Shown one piece after another: positions 12,743 through 20,490 of a stretch of 24,207 bases of DNA. Below the pieces are notes generated by a model, which saw nothing but the letters and a program-made list of their open reading frames with translations, ran no database searches and was not told the origin of the DNA. Origin of the DNA: a virus; the IMG/VR virus record IMGVR_UViG_3300032092_000247, positions 1-24,207 of that record. The stretch is one strand, 5' to 3'. The position numbers and the translations under genes are program-made. Within the stretch, counting starts at the first letter, position 1; each line of letters starts with the position of its first letter.

Positions 12743-14049
12743 CCGGGCAGGTGATCGACACGGGCTATCGGCCGCGGTGGTTCCAGCGCGAGATCCATTC
12801 GAGGCTGAAGCGGTTCTCCGTGCTGGTCCTCCACCGCCGCGCCGGCAAGACTGTGCTGGCGGTCAATCAACTCATCCACTCCGCCCTGACCGCCAAGCGT
12901 CCTGATGCGCGCTTTGGCTACATCGCGCCGTACCTCAAGCAGTCCAAGTCGATCGCCTGGGATTACGTCAAGACGTACACGCGCGCCGTGCCAGGCGTGC
13001 GCTACAACGAGAGCGAGCTCGCAGCGGATTTCCCCAATGGCGCGCGGGTGAGGTTGTTCGGCGCCGATAACCCCGACGCCATGCGCGGCCTGTACTTCGA
13101 CGGCGTGGTGCCGGACGAGGTGGCGGACATGCGGCCCGAGACCTGGGGCGAGGTCATCCGGCCGGCGCTGGCTGACCGCAAGGGCTGGTGCCTGTTCATC
13201 GGCACTCCCAAGGGCATGAACCAGTTTTACGAGCTATTCCAGCAGGGGCAGAATGACCCGGCCTGGTACAGCGCGATTTACCGGGCGGACGAGACCGGAG
13301 CGATCGATGCGGAGGAGCTCGAGCTTGCCCGGCGCGCGATGTCGGACGCGCAGTTTCGGCAAGAGTTTCTGTGTGATTTCGCTGCGGCAACGGACAACAC
13401 CCTGATCACGATCGACGTGGTGACGGCGGCGGCGGCGCGCGTGGTGCCAGAGCGCGACCTTGCCGGTTTGCCGCGCATCCTTGGGGTGGACGTGGCGCGG
13501 TTTGGCGATGACCGCTCGGTGATCCAGAAGCGGCAGGGGTTTGCCGCGCATCCGCCTCAAGTGATCAAGGGGGCGGACAATATGCACCTGGTCGGGCTGG
13601 TGGCGCAGGAAGCTGTGGCGTGGAAGGCAAACGCGATCTTCATCGACGCGGGCCGGGGCGAGGGCGTGATTGATCGACTGCGCCAGCTTGGCTTTCAGGT
13701 GGTCGAGGTCAATTTCGGCGCGCGTGCCACGCATTCGCGGTTTGTGAACAAGCGGGCGGAGATGTGGTCGGACATGGCGGCCTGGCTTGCGGGCGGCGGC
13801 TCGATCCCGAACGAGCCCGAGCTCAAGACCGACCTTTGCGTCCCGACCTATAGCTACGACGCGGCCAATCGGTTCAAGCTCGAGAGCAAGGACGAGATCA
13901 AGGCGCGCGGCCTGCGCAGCCCCGACCTGGGCGATGCTCTGGCCCTGACCTTCGCCTTCCCGGTGGCGATGACCGAGGTGTATTTGCCGGGCGAGGCGGG
14001 CCAGAAACGCACCGCGATGTCCGTGCATGACTACAATCCCTTTGAGTAA
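12739..14049 (+). CDS. terL: Terminase large subunit
   Basis: A 436-residue ATPase/nuclease that drives DNA into the prohead and cuts it. Walker A is VLHRRAGKT (residues 30-38), in the Arg-rich variant common in podovirus terminases. Walker B/catalytic Glu is DGVVPDEVADM (121-131), and LFIGTPKGMNQFYEL (152-166) is the coupling motif. The RNase-H-like nuclease domain has ILGVDVARFGDDRS (D251), AIFIDAGRGEGV and PDLGDALALT near the C-terminus, giving the expected three acidic positions. Length is normal for this class. It overlaps terS by four bases and is followed by a 78-base gap with its own promoter. Confidence 0.95.
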   Translation: MTGQVIDTGYRPRWFQREIHSRLKRFSVLVLHRRAGKTVLAVNQLIHSALTAKRPDARFGYIAPYLKQSKSIAWDYVKTYTRAVPGVRYNESELAADFPNGARVRLFGADNPDAMRGLYFDGVVPDEVADMRPETWGEVIRPALADRKGWCLFIGTPKGMNQFYELFQQGQNDPAWYSAIYRADETGAIDAEELELARRAMSDAQFRQEFLCDFAAATDNTLITIDVVTAAAARVVPERDLAGLPRILGVDVARFGDDRSVIQKRQGFAAHPPQVIKGADNMHLVGLVAQEAVAWKANAIFIDAGRGEGVIDRLRQLGFQVVEVNFGARATHSRFVNKRAEMWSDMAAWLAGGGSIPNEPELKTDLCVPTYSYDAANRFKLESKDEIKARGLRSPDLGDALALTFAFPVAMTEVYLPGEAGQKRTAMSVHDYNPFE

Positions 14050-14051
14050 TC

Positions 14052-14068
14052 GTTGGTAAAATTACAAC
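14052..14068. promoter_or_regulatory. Operator-like dyad upstream of the portal-region promoter
   Basis: GTTGGTAAAATTACAAC, extended to CGTTG...CAACG, has the GTTG-N9-CAAC architecture of the four early operators, and its first seven bases match the reverse complement of O1. It ends four bases before the -35 of the promoter at 14072-14100 rather than overlapping it. It may be a fifth, activating site, or a chance resemblance. Confidence 0.4.
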
Positions 14069-14071
14069 GTA

Positions 14072-14100
14072 TTGCAGTATTCTCAATGATTTGCTATAGG
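14072..14100 (+). promoter_or_regulatory. Internal promoter between terL and the portal gene cluster
   Basis: TTGCAG at 14072-14077, a 17-base spacer, TATAGG at 14095-14100. It lies in one of the few intergenic gaps of the late region. The predicted start near 14107 leaves a leader of about 20 bases with a GAGGG ribosome site before the ATG at 14128. It would boost portal expression independently of the terminase. Confidence 0.5.
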
Positions 14101-14127
14101 CTAGTCTTCCCCTTTGAGGGTGTTTAA

Positions 14128-14391
14128 ATGTGTAAGGTCAAAACGCCTAGCATGCCGGCGCCACCGCCGCCGCCGCCTCCGCCCGCAATTGAAACGAGCC
14201 CGGGGGTTTCGGCTGATCCGCCGCGCGCTGTCGATGAGGCGGTGAGCCGAGCGCGGTCTGATGAGCGTCGTCGTATTCGGTCGGCTGCTGGTTACTCCAG
14301 CACTATTGCGACCGGAGTGGCGCCTTCTGCTGCTGCGGAGACCGCAAGCATGAGCCTGCTTGGCGGCGGCAGCCGCATGCTTGGTCAATAA
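14128..14391 (+). CDS. Small proline-rich phage protein between terminase and portal, 87 aa
   Basis: An 87-residue protein starting MCKVKTPSMP, with a run of eight prolines (about residues 13-19), an Arg-rich middle (RARSDERRRIRSAAGYSSTI) and a Gly-rich end (SLLGGGSRMLGQ). Small proteins with a STI...G...LLG ending are common just before the portal in podoviruses, where they are virion-associated or unannotated. The role is unknown. GAGGG lies 7 bases before the ATG. The stop overlaps the portal start as TAATG. Confidence 0.8.
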   Translation: MCKVKTPSMPAPPPPPPPPAIETSPGVSADPPRAVDEAVSRARSDERRRIRSAAGYSSTIATGVAPSAAAETASMSLLGGGSRMLGQ

Positions 14392-16079
14392 TGCTCGACC
14401 CTGGCGCACCCAAGAAGCACTTCGAGCGGCGCCTCAGTGCGCTGCGCGATGAGCGTTTCGGGTGGATTAGTCACTGGACTGACCTGTCGGACCATATCAT
14501 CCCGCGCCGTGGCCGGTTCCTGACGCATCAGTCGCAGGACTCGAACAAGGGCGACAAGCGCAACTCCAAGATCATCGACCCGACCGGCGCGCTCGCGTCT
14601 CGCACGCTGGCATCCGGCATGATGGCCGGCATCACCTCGCCGGCGCGTCCCTGGTTCAAGCTGCAACCCCCCGACCTGGAGATGATGGAATACGGCCCGG
14701 TGCGGTCTTGGCTCGATCAGGTGCAGCAGCGGCTCATGACCGTCTTCGCGCGGTCAAACGTCTACAACGTCCTTCCCGTGGTCTATGAGGAGCTTGGCGT
14801 CTTCGGCACGGGCGCGATGGTCGTGCTGGACGACGACGAGGACATCATCCGCGCCTATCCGCTCACGATCGGCGAATACATGATCGGCAACTCGCGGCGC
14901 CTGGTGGTCGATACGCTCTACCGCGAATTGCAGATGACCGTGGGCCAGCTTGTCAGCGAGTACGGGCTCGAGCGCTGCACGCCCGCGACCCAGGCGCTCT
15001 ACCGGCAAGGCGCGCTCGACACATGGGTCAACGTGGTTCACGCATGCGAGCCGAACGACAAGCGCATCGCCAACACGCCCGGCGCGCGTGGCATGCCGTA
15101 CCGCTCCGTGCATTTTGAGACCGGCGCGCAAGAGGACCAGTTCCTGCGCGTGTCGGGCTACGAGGAGTTCCCGGCCATGTGCCCGCGCTGGCACATCACG
15201 GGGACGGATGTCTATGGCCGCAGCCCGGGGATGGAGGCGCTGCCGGACATCAAGCAGCTTCAGGTCATGGCCAAGCGCAAGGCGCAGGCGATTGACAAGA
15301 TGGTGAACCCGCCCATGACGGCGCCGGCGTCTCTTCGCCATCAGGCGGCATCCATCCTGCCGGGCTCGATCACTTATCTTGACATCAGCGCGGCGCAAGC
15401 GGGGCAGCCTGCCTTCCGCCCGGCCTATGAGGTCAACCCGCGCGTGCAAGAGCTCATGATCGACATCCAGAACAAGCAAGCGGATGTCAAAAGCGCGTTT
15501 TATGCGGACCTGTTCCTCATGCTGGCCAATAGTGACCGGCGCCAGATCACGGCGCGCGAGATCGATGAGCGCCACGAAGAAAAGCTCCTCATGCTCGGCC
15601 CTGTGCTTGAGCGCCTGCACGATGAGCTCCTTGACCCATTGATTGATCGCACGGTCGCGATCATGGCGCGCAAGCAACTCCTGCCGCCCGCGCCTCCCGA
15701 GCTTCAGGGTGTCGAGCTTCGCGTCGAGTATATCTCGATGCTGGCTCAGGCGCAGCGTGCGGTGGGCACGTCCTCGATCCGCGATTACGCGACCTTTGCG
15801 ATCGGCCTGGCTGGGGCGAAGCCGGATGTGCTGGACAAGGTCGATTTCGACAAGATGGTGGACAATTACGGGATGATGATCGGCGTCCCGTCTGACGTGA
15901 TCCGCACGCAAGAGCAGGTGGATCAGATCCGGGCCGAGAAGGCGCGGCAAGCGCAACAGGCGCAAGCGATGCAGATGGCAGGGGCCGCCGCACAAACAGC
16001 CGAGACCATGGCGAACACACCAATCGGCGACCAGAACGGGCTCGAGAGGGTCATGGAAGGCATGGGGATGCCGGTATGA
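14391..16079 (+). CDS. Portal (head-to-tail connecting) protein, podovirus type
   Basis: A 562-residue portal that forms the ring at the capsid vertex through which DNA passes. It matches the podoviral head-tail connector family: the N-terminal FGWISHWTDLSDHIIPRRGRF, then DPTGALASRTLASGMMAGITSPARPWFKL, YNVLPVVYEELGVFGTGAMVV, YGRSPGMEALPDIKQLQVM and MLGPVLERLHDELLDPLIDR. The C-terminal tail is Gln/Ala-rich and helical (RAEKARQAQQAQAMQM). Length is normal. Coupled by TAATG to the 87-residue gene and by ATGA to the next one. This gene is the strongest evidence for a short-tailed phage. Confidence 0.95.
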   Translation: MLDPGAPKKHFERRLSALRDERFGWISHWTDLSDHIIPRRGRFLTHQSQDSNKGDKRNSKIIDPTGALASRTLASGMMAGITSPARPWFKLQPPDLEMMEYGPVRSWLDQVQQRLMTVFARSNVYNVLPVVYEELGVFGTGAMVVLDDDEDIIRAYPLTIGEYMIGNSRRLVVDTLYRELQMTVGQLVSEYGLERCTPATQALYRQGALDTWVNVVHACEPNDKRIANTPGARGMPYRSVHFETGAQEDQFLRVSGYEEFPAMCPRWHITGTDVYGRSPGMEALPDIKQLQVMAKRKAQAIDKMVNPPMTAPASLRHQAASILPGSITYLDISAAQAGQPAFRPAYEVNPRVQELMIDIQNKQADVKSAFYADLFLMLANSDRRQITAREIDERHEEKLLMLGPVLERLHDELLDPLIDRTVAIMARKQLLPPAPPELQGVELRVEYISMLAQAQRAVGTSSIRDYATFAIGLAGAKPDVLDKVDFDKMVDNYGMMIGVPSDVIRTQEQVDQIRAEKARQAQQAQAMQMAGAAAQTAETMANTPIGDQNGLERVMEGMGMPV

Positions 16080-16315
16080 TGAAGATTGTTCAAGTTCCAT
16101 CTGTGGCTGTGGTGGCTCAGGTGGTGGCCAGCCGGGAGGTGGCTCCTGACTCTTGGCTGGCCAATCGCTTACGCGTCGAGCGTGCTCCGCGTAAGGTCGC
16201 CGTCCCGGTCTTTCCTCCCGCCGACGCTGCGATAACCTTGCCCGGCGCTCCTCTGGGGGTTTTGGAGGGGCGCCGGGTCTTTTCACATTCTAGCAACCGG
16301 AGGATTGGCGCATGA
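16076..16315 (+). CDS. Hypothetical protein, 79 aa, with an embedded terminator-like hairpin
   Basis: A 79-residue ORF starting MMKIVQVPSVAVVAQ. The ATG overlaps the portal stop (ATGA), and its own stop overlaps the next start (ATGA), as expected for a real coupled gene. The sequence is Val/Pro/Ala-rich with no known motif, and resemblance to any family is not apparent. A strong intrinsic-terminator structure lies inside the 3' part of the reading frame (16241-16283). Either the gene is genuine and is read through, or the overlaps are coincidental and this is a noncoding regulatory gap. Confidence 0.5.
   Translation: MMKIVQVPSVAVVAQVVASREVAPDSWLANRLRVERAPRKVAVPVFPPADAAITLPGAPLGVLEGRRVFSHSSNRRIGA
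16241..16283 (+). terminator. Intrinsic terminator-like hairpin between portal and scaffold genes
   Basis: A 13-bp stem (CCCGGCGCTCCTC / GAGGGGCGCCGGG, one T-G wobble) with an 11-base loop is followed by TCTTTT. The structure is strong and correctly oriented for the late transcript. It lies within the 79-codon ORF and ahead of the small 40-residue gene, Bbp19-like, scaffold and capsid genes. It could attenuate late transcription, or be overcome by coupled translation or antitermination. Confidence 0.7.
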
Positions 16316-16434
16316 GGGCCGCTCTCTGGCGTTTGCTGTCGTCCTGGTGTTGGTCTGCGAGCGATGCGTTCCATTGGCTGGGCGATCAGGCTGAAGGTCG
16401 CGCCAAGCGTGTGCTGCGGAAGCGCCGCGCATGA
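16312..16434 (+). CDS. Small basic protein, 40 aa
   Basis: A 40-residue peptide starting MRAALWRLLSSWCW and ending LRKRRA. The N-terminal half is amphipathic and Trp-rich; the C-terminus is strongly basic (AEGRAKRVLRKRRA). A GGAGG ribosome site lies 8 bases before the ATG at 16312. Both ends form ATGA overlaps, upstream with the 79-codon ORF and downstream with the Bbp19-like gene. Comparable tiny genes occur near the portal in podoviruses. Function unknown. Confidence 0.65.
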   Translation: MRAALWRLLSSWCWSASDAFHWLGDQAEGRAKRVLRKRRA

Positions 16435-16754
16435 GTGCCGCCCGCCGCAAGCATGAGCCTTTCGACGCTTCCGACCCTGGGCAGGTGTCGGCGCGCGTCA
16501 ATGCCGACAAGCGCCGCCGCGAGCGCGAGGTTGATGACCTGCGTGCGGTCGTGGCCACGCCGGAGGGCCGCCGCGTCATGTGGCGGATGCTCGAGCATTG
16601 CGGTGTCTTCCGCTCCACCTTCACCGGCCACGGTGCGCGCGATGCCTTCAACGAGGGCGCTCGCAATGTGGGGTTGTTTGTCATGGGCGAATTGGCCGAG
16701 GCCGAGCCCGAAGTGATCACAACGATGCTTAAGGAAAGCAAGAAAGATGTCTGA
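16431..16754 (+). CDS. Bbp19-like phage protein, 107 aa
   Basis: A 107-residue protein of the family named after Bbp19 of Bordetella phage BPP-1. The diagnostic block is seen: LRAVVATPEGRRVMWRMLEH, then CGVFRSTFTGHG and FNEGARNVGLFVMGELAEAE. The N-terminus is Arg/Lys-rich. These proteins sit between portal and capsid genes and are probably structural or assembly factors, but their function is not settled. The start is within an ATGA overlap. The stop lies 8 bases inside the scaffold gene. Confidence 0.88.
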   Translation: MSAARRKHEPFDASDPGQVSARVNADKRRREREVDDLRAVVATPEGRRVMWRMLEHCGVFRSTFTGHGARDAFNEGARNVGLFVMGELAEAEPEVITTMLKESKKDV

Positions 16755-17403
16755 ATCCGTCAACGCCGCACAGGCTTCCACCGACGCGGGTGCCGGACAG
16801 GCTGCGGCCGATACGAGCACGCCGGCGCCCGACGCGCCTGTCTCCGCTCTGTCTGCCGCTGGCGCTGCCGAACCCAAGGCAGACGCTGCTGCACCGGCCC
16901 AAGCCGAGGCTCCCAAGCCCGCGGCCGTGCCGGAAAAGTACGAGCTCAAGGCCCCCGAGGGGATGCAGCTCGATGCTTCTGCGATTGAGGCGGCAACCCC
17001 GATCTTCAAAGACCTGGGGTTGACCTCCGAGCAAGCGCAGAAGCTCTCCGATGTCTATGCCTCGCAGATGGCACGGATGGCGCAGCAGCAGCGCGAAACT
17101 TGGACCAAGCAGCATGAGGGCTGGGTCTCTGACATGAAATCGGATGCGGAGTTTGGCGGCGACAAGTTTGCCTCCTCCATGTCCACCATGTCGCACGTCA
17201 TCGACAAGGTGATGGGCAGCGAGGCCGATGCCTTCAAGCAGATGCTGGACCTGACCGGGGCGGGCAACCACCCCCAGATGGCGAGGCTTCTGTACCGCGT
17301 CGGTAAGGCGATCGGCGAGGACGGTCTGGTGCGTGGCGGCCCTGCGGGTGCCATGACCGAGAACGACCTGGCCAAGAGCCTCTTTCCAACCATGAAATCT
17401 TGA
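16747..17403 (+). CDS. Capsid scaffold-like protein
   Basis: A 218-residue protein directly before the major capsid gene. The first 60 residues are an Ala/Pro/Asp-rich disordered segment (AGAGQAAADTSTPAPDAPVS). A helical, acidic part follows (KYELKAPEGMQLDASAIEAA, LGLTSEQAQKLSDVYASQMA, QQQRETWTKQHEGWVSDMKS) and a C-terminal helix (DLAKSLFPTMKS). KYELKxPEG, followed by a LT.EQAQ..A helix, is typical of phage scaffolds in BPP-1-like and related podoviruses. It would guide prohead assembly and be removed before packaging. No protease motif is seen. Overlaps the Bbp19-like gene by 8 bases. Confidence 0.82.
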   Translation: MSESVNAAQASTDAGAGQAAADTSTPAPDAPVSALSAAGAAEPKADAAAPAQAEAPKPAAVPEKYELKAPEGMQLDASAIEAATPIFKDLGLTSEQAQKLSDVYASQMARMAQQQRETWTKQHEGWVSDMKSDAEFGGDKFASSMSTMSHVIDKVMGSEADAFKQMLDLTGAGNHPQMARLLYRVGKAIGEDGLVRGGPAGAMTENDLAKSLFPTMKS

Positions 17404-17413
17404 GGTGTGAACC

Positions 17414-18409
17414 ATGGCACTTTTGAGCGCCAACAACCCGACCCTGATCGACGTCGCAGCGCGGCTCGATCCGAACAGCAACATTGACAAGATCGTAGAG
17501 CTTTTGGCTGCGACGAACCCTGTCTTGCAGGATATGTCCTTCATGGAAGGCAACCTGCCAACCGGGCACAAGACGACCGTGCGCACCGGCCTGCCCGGCG
17601 TGACCTGGCGCAAGCTCTACGGCGGCGTGCAGCCCAGCAAGTCCACCACCACCCAGGTGACGGACTCGTGCGGCATGCTCGAAGCCTATGCCGAAGTGGA
17701 CAAGGCGCTCGCCGATCTGAACGGCAACGCGGCCGCCTTCCGCCTGTCTGAGGACCGCGCCTTCATCGAGGCGATGTCGCAGGAGATGGCGCAGACCCTG
17801 TTCTATGGCAACGAAGGGACCGAGCCTGAAGCCTTCACCGGCTTTGCGCCGCGGTACAATTCGCTGTCTGCGCAGAATGCGGACAACATCATCGACGCCT
17901 CCGGCTCTGGCTCCGACAACACGTCGATCTGGCTGGTCGTGTGGGGTCCGAACACCTGCCATGGGATTTATCCCAAGGGCTCGACCGGCGGCGTGCAGAT
18001 GCGCGACCTTGGCGAGGTCACGGTGGAAAACGTGGACGGCAATCAGGGCCGTGCGCAGATGTACCGCTCGCACTATCGCTGGGATTGCGGCCTGACCGTG
18101 CGTGACTGGCGCTATATCGTGCGCATCTGCAACGTGGACGTGTCTGACCTGACCACGGTCGCTAACACGAAGAACCTCATCAACTGGATGATCCAGGCTG
18201 CTGAGCGCATTCCGTCCCTGTCTGCTGGCCGGGCGGCGTTCTACGTCAACCGCAACATTCGCGAGAAGCTGCGCCTTGGCATTCTCGAGAAGGTGGCGAG
18301 CAATCTCACCTTTGAAACGGTGGTGGGCAAGCGCGTTCTTTCGTTCGATGAGATCCCGGTGATGCGTACCGACGCGATCCTCAACAACGAATCCCGTGTC
18401 GTGGCTTGA
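17414..18409 (+). CDS. Major capsid protein
   Basis: A 331-residue HK97-fold-type capsid protein of the podovirus group. Recognisable parts: MALLSANNPTLIDVAARLDP, IVELLAATNPVLQDMSFMEG, then NLPTGHKTTVRTGLPGVTWR and KLYGGVQPSKSTTTQVTDSC; a central AFIEAMSQEMAQTLFYGNEG segment; TWGP-like VVWGPNTCHGIYPKGSTGGV; and FYVNRNIREKLRLGILEK near the end, closing with FDEIPVMRTDAIL. An AGGTG ribosome site lies before the ATG. It forms the icosahedral shell, and the adjacent Bbp16-like protein may stabilise it. Confidence comes from these family blocks and from position. Confidence 0.92.
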   Translation: MALLSANNPTLIDVAARLDPNSNIDKIVELLAATNPVLQDMSFMEGNLPTGHKTTVRTGLPGVTWRKLYGGVQPSKSTTTQVTDSCGMLEAYAEVDKALADLNGNAAAFRLSEDRAFIEAMSQEMAQTLFYGNEGTEPEAFTGFAPRYNSLSAQNADNIIDASGSGSDNTSIWLVVWGPNTCHGIYPKGSTGGVQMRDLGEVTVENVDGNQGRAQMYRSHYRWDCGLTVRDWRYIVRICNVDVSDLTTVANTKNLINWMIQAAERIPSLSAGRAAFYVNRNIREKLRLGILEKVASNLTFETVVGKRVLSFDEIPVMRTDAILNNESRVVA

Positions 18410-18432
18410 TCAGGTAAGAAAGGAACATTCTC

Positions 18433-18915
18433 ATGGCTATTCTTGACAAGCGCACCGAGTTTGCTGACGCGGTGGCGCTCAACACGGGGGCCGCGGGCAC
18501 CTACAACATTGGCGACCAGATCGACCTTGGCCTTGCTGGTCGCGGCATCAGCGAGCCGGGCGATCAGCTTTATCTGGTTCTCCAGGTGGCGACCGGCATT
18601 ACTGCCGGCTCTGCCGGGACGGTGCAGTTTCAGCTTGCGACGGACGATAGCTCCACGCTGGCCACGAACGCCACGCAGTCCATCCACCTCCAGACCCGCG
18701 CTTTCGTTACTGGCACAGGCACGGGCACGACCACGTTGCGCCCCGGCACGGTCCTGGGTGTGTTTGCGCTGCCGATCGAGGGCGTGGTGTACGAGCGCTA
18801 CCTTGGCGTGCAGCAGGTGACAGGTACGGCCGCGATTACGGCCGGCGCGGTCGATGCGTTCCTGACGCCGACGCCGCCTGCCTGGAAGGCGTATGACGCC
18901 CCCTGGCAGCTTTGA
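18433..18915 (+). CDS. Bbp16-like capsid cement protein
   Basis: A 160-residue beta-rich protein of the Bbp16 capsid-cement (stabilisation) family. Pattern: MAILDKRTEFADAVALNT, YNIGDQIDLG, RGISEPGDQLYLVLQVAT, then GTVQFQLATDDSSTLATNAT and RYLGVQQVTGTAAITAGAVD. These proteins bind the outside of the mature capsid as trimers in related phages and strengthen it against internal pressure. It immediately follows the major capsid gene with a 23-base gap that carries an AAAGGAA ribosome site. Confidence 0.88.
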   Translation: MAILDKRTEFADAVALNTGAAGTYNIGDQIDLGLAGRGISEPGDQLYLVLQVATGITAGSAGTVQFQLATDDSSTLATNATQSIHLQTRAFVTGTGTGTTTLRPGTVLGVFALPIEGVVYERYLGVQQVTGTAAITAGAVDAFLTPTPPAWKAYDAPWQL

Positions 18916-18938
18916 TCGTTAGGTAAGGAGGGCGGCGC

Positions 18939-19172
18939 ATGAAAGTCCGGGTCACACAGGTTGCGTTCTGGGACGGTTCGCGCCGCCGTGTGGGCCAGGT
19001 GCTCGAGGTGCCAGACGGCATCAAGGGCTCCTGGTTCGAGGTGGTGGAGGGGCAACCCTCCGCCGCGTCTTCTGAGCGGCAGAAGCGGGCCAAGCCTGCG
19101 CCGATCGCTCTGTCTGAGATTGGGAAAGAGCCGCCTGTCGGGCCGCTTGACCCGCCGGCGATTGAGATTTGA
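18939..19172 (+). CDS. Small hypothetical virion-region protein, 77 aa
   Basis: A 77-residue protein. The N-terminal 35 residues form a small beta unit (MKVRVTQVAFWDGSRRRVGQ, then VLEVPDGIKGSWFEVVEG). The second half is low-complexity and basic (SSERQKRAKPAPIALSE). Short proteins with the MKVRV...G...V.DV....KGSWF pattern are common after cement genes in this phage group and have no known function. GGAGG lies about 9 bases before the ATG. Confidence 0.75.
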   Translation: MKVRVTQVAFWDGSRRRVGQVLEVPDGIKGSWFEVVEGQPSAASSERQKRAKPAPIALSEIGKEPPVGPLDPPAIEI

Positions 19173-19183
19173 GGGAGGCATAG

Positions 19184-19549
19184 ATGCCAACGATTTCAGC
19201 GGTGGTTGACGGGCGCAAGCCTACCGATGTTGCTTTCTCAGGCGAGAGCTCTGCCTTTACCTGGAACCCTCTTGCCAATGGCGATGACGGCGCTGCGGTC
19301 CAGTATGGCGCATTCACTGATCGCAGCATCCAGTTTGCCGGCACGTTCGGCACGGGTGGGACGGTGGTGCTTGAGGGCAGCAATGACGGCACCAATTGGC
19401 AGACGCTGACTGACCCGCAGGGGAACGTGATCAGCAAGACCGCCGCGTCGATCGAGGCTGTGACTGAGGCAACGCGGTACATCCGCCCGCGCGTGACGGC
19501 TGGCGACGGCACCACGGCCATCAAGGCCATTTTGTTTGTGCGAGGGTAA
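19184..19549 (+). CDS. Beta-rich hypothetical virion protein, 121 aa
   Basis: A 121-residue protein with beta-strand alternation throughout and the block GGTVVLEGSNDGTNWQTLTD, which recurs in phage head-decoration or head-fibre-like proteins of unknown exact role. The N-terminus (MPTISAVVDGRKPTDVAF) has no signal peptide. GAGGGAGG precedes the start. It lies between cement and coiled-coil genes, so a minor virion or decoration protein is probable but unproven. Confidence 0.75.
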   Translation: MPTISAVVDGRKPTDVAFSGESSAFTWNPLANGDDGAAVQYGAFTDRSIQFAGTFGTGGTVVLEGSNDGTNWQTLTDPQGNVISKTAASIEAVTEATRYIRPRVTAGDGTTAIKAILFVRG

Positions 19550-19553
19550 GGCA

Positions 19554-20048
19554 ATGGCTGAGATCACCAGCATGCAGACGGCGCTGATCGAGGTCCGCAA
19601 AGGCTTGCGGATCTTCAAAGCGCTTGAGTTCATTGAGCAGGCGGGCGCCAAGATTGAGGCTTCCCAGCAAAACGAAGCCGAGCTCCTGACCTCCATCGCC
19701 TCGCTGCGCGTGAAGCATGCCGAGACCATGGCGGCGTGCGAGGCTGAGCTTACGGCGCAAGCCTCGCGCCTGGCCGATGCCAAAGCTCAGGCGGCCCAAG
19801 CTGAAGCGGTGGCGACACGCGAGGCTGAGAAAATCCTCGCCGATGCCGAGTCTAAGGCAAAGACGCGCACCGCGGCGGCCAATGACGCGGTAATCCAGGC
19901 GGAGGCGGTTGTCGAGCGCGCGAGGGCGGAGGCAATCGATGCCGAGGCTGCGCGCGACCTGGCTAAGGCCGAGCTTGCGGATATTGACGCGCGGCGCAAG
20001 GCGCTGTCGCAGGAGGTTGCGGCGCTACTGGCTCGGATGGGCGGCTAA
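19554..20048 (+). CDS. Ala-rich coiled-coil protein, 164 aa
   Basis: A 164-residue protein that is almost entirely helical. From about residue 25 to 155 it shows Ala/Glu-rich heptad-like repeats (KIEASQQNEAELLTSIASLR, AVATREAEKILADAESKAKT, VVERARAEAIDAEAARDLAK), consistent with a long coiled coil. The frame is open six codons upstream, but the ATG at 19554 follows a GAGGGTAAGG ribosome site. Neighbouring virion genes suggest a fibre-like, scaffold-like or chaperone-like virion component. It might also help assembly of the next proteins. No enzymatic motif. Confidence 0.75.
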   Translation: MAEITSMQTALIEVRKGLRIFKALEFIEQAGAKIEASQQNEAELLTSIASLRVKHAETMAACEAELTAQASRLADAKAQAAQAEAVATREAEKILADAESKAKTRTAAANDAVIQAEAVVERARAEAIDAEAARDLAKAELADIDARRKALSQEVAALLARMGG

Positions 20049-20051
20049 CCT

Positions 20052-20489
20052 ATGTCGGATTACGCTGAAGCCAATCCCGGCGCGGGCGGCCCCAAATTCG
20101 CAACTGACATTCTCGGCGGCGTGAATCATCCGTATGCCAAGCTGGAGTTTGGCGCAGACGGGTCCGCGATTCCGGTGTCGGAAGACAATCCGCTGCCTAC
20201 GCAAGCGGTTGGCGAATTGATTGAAGCTATTGAAGCAATGCGGATGGCGATCAATGCGCTGAAAAAAACTATCGGTTCTGCTTTGCCGAACGCGCAGGGC
20301 TTTCCGATTATGGAAGTGCGGCAGTCCGCAGCGGGCAACTTGATCATCAGCGCCCAGCAAAACGGAACATGGAACATTGCGACCCTGACAAACCAGACGC
20401 AAATCGGTGGCTTTGCTGCGAATGATCAAGTCCCGGCTTTTTTTGCAATGCGCGCGGCTTCGTTCCGCAGAAACATTACGGTGACATGA
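20052..20489 (+). CDS. Hypothetical virion protein, 145 aa
   Basis: A 145-residue protein. The N-terminal segment (PYAKLEFGADGSAIPVSEDN, then PLPTQ) matches a short motif repeated in many phage virion proteins. A middle helix (LIEAIEAMRMAINALKKTIG) may trimerise. The C-terminal half is beta-rich (NLIISAQQNGTWNIATLTNQ). This helix-then-beta layout is typical of small head-fibre or tail-fibre-like proteins. Base composition becomes lower in GC here and stays so in the next gene. It is separated from the kelch-like gene by one base (ends TGA, next ATG at 20491). Confidence 0.7.
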   Translation: MSDYAEANPGAGGPKFATDILGGVNHPYAKLEFGADGSAIPVSEDNPLPTQAVGELIEAIEAMRMAINALKKTIGSALPNAQGFPIMEVRQSAAGNLIISAQQNGTWNIATLTNQTQIGGFAANDQVPAFFAMRAASFRRNITVT

Positions 20490-20490
20490 C

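Noticed and set aside
14754-16286. Open frame of 510 codons on the minus strand
   Set aside because: It lies opposite the portal gene, which has clear family blocks and coupled ends. The antisense translation is Arg/His/Leu-rich with no motif, as expected from high-GC shadow frames.
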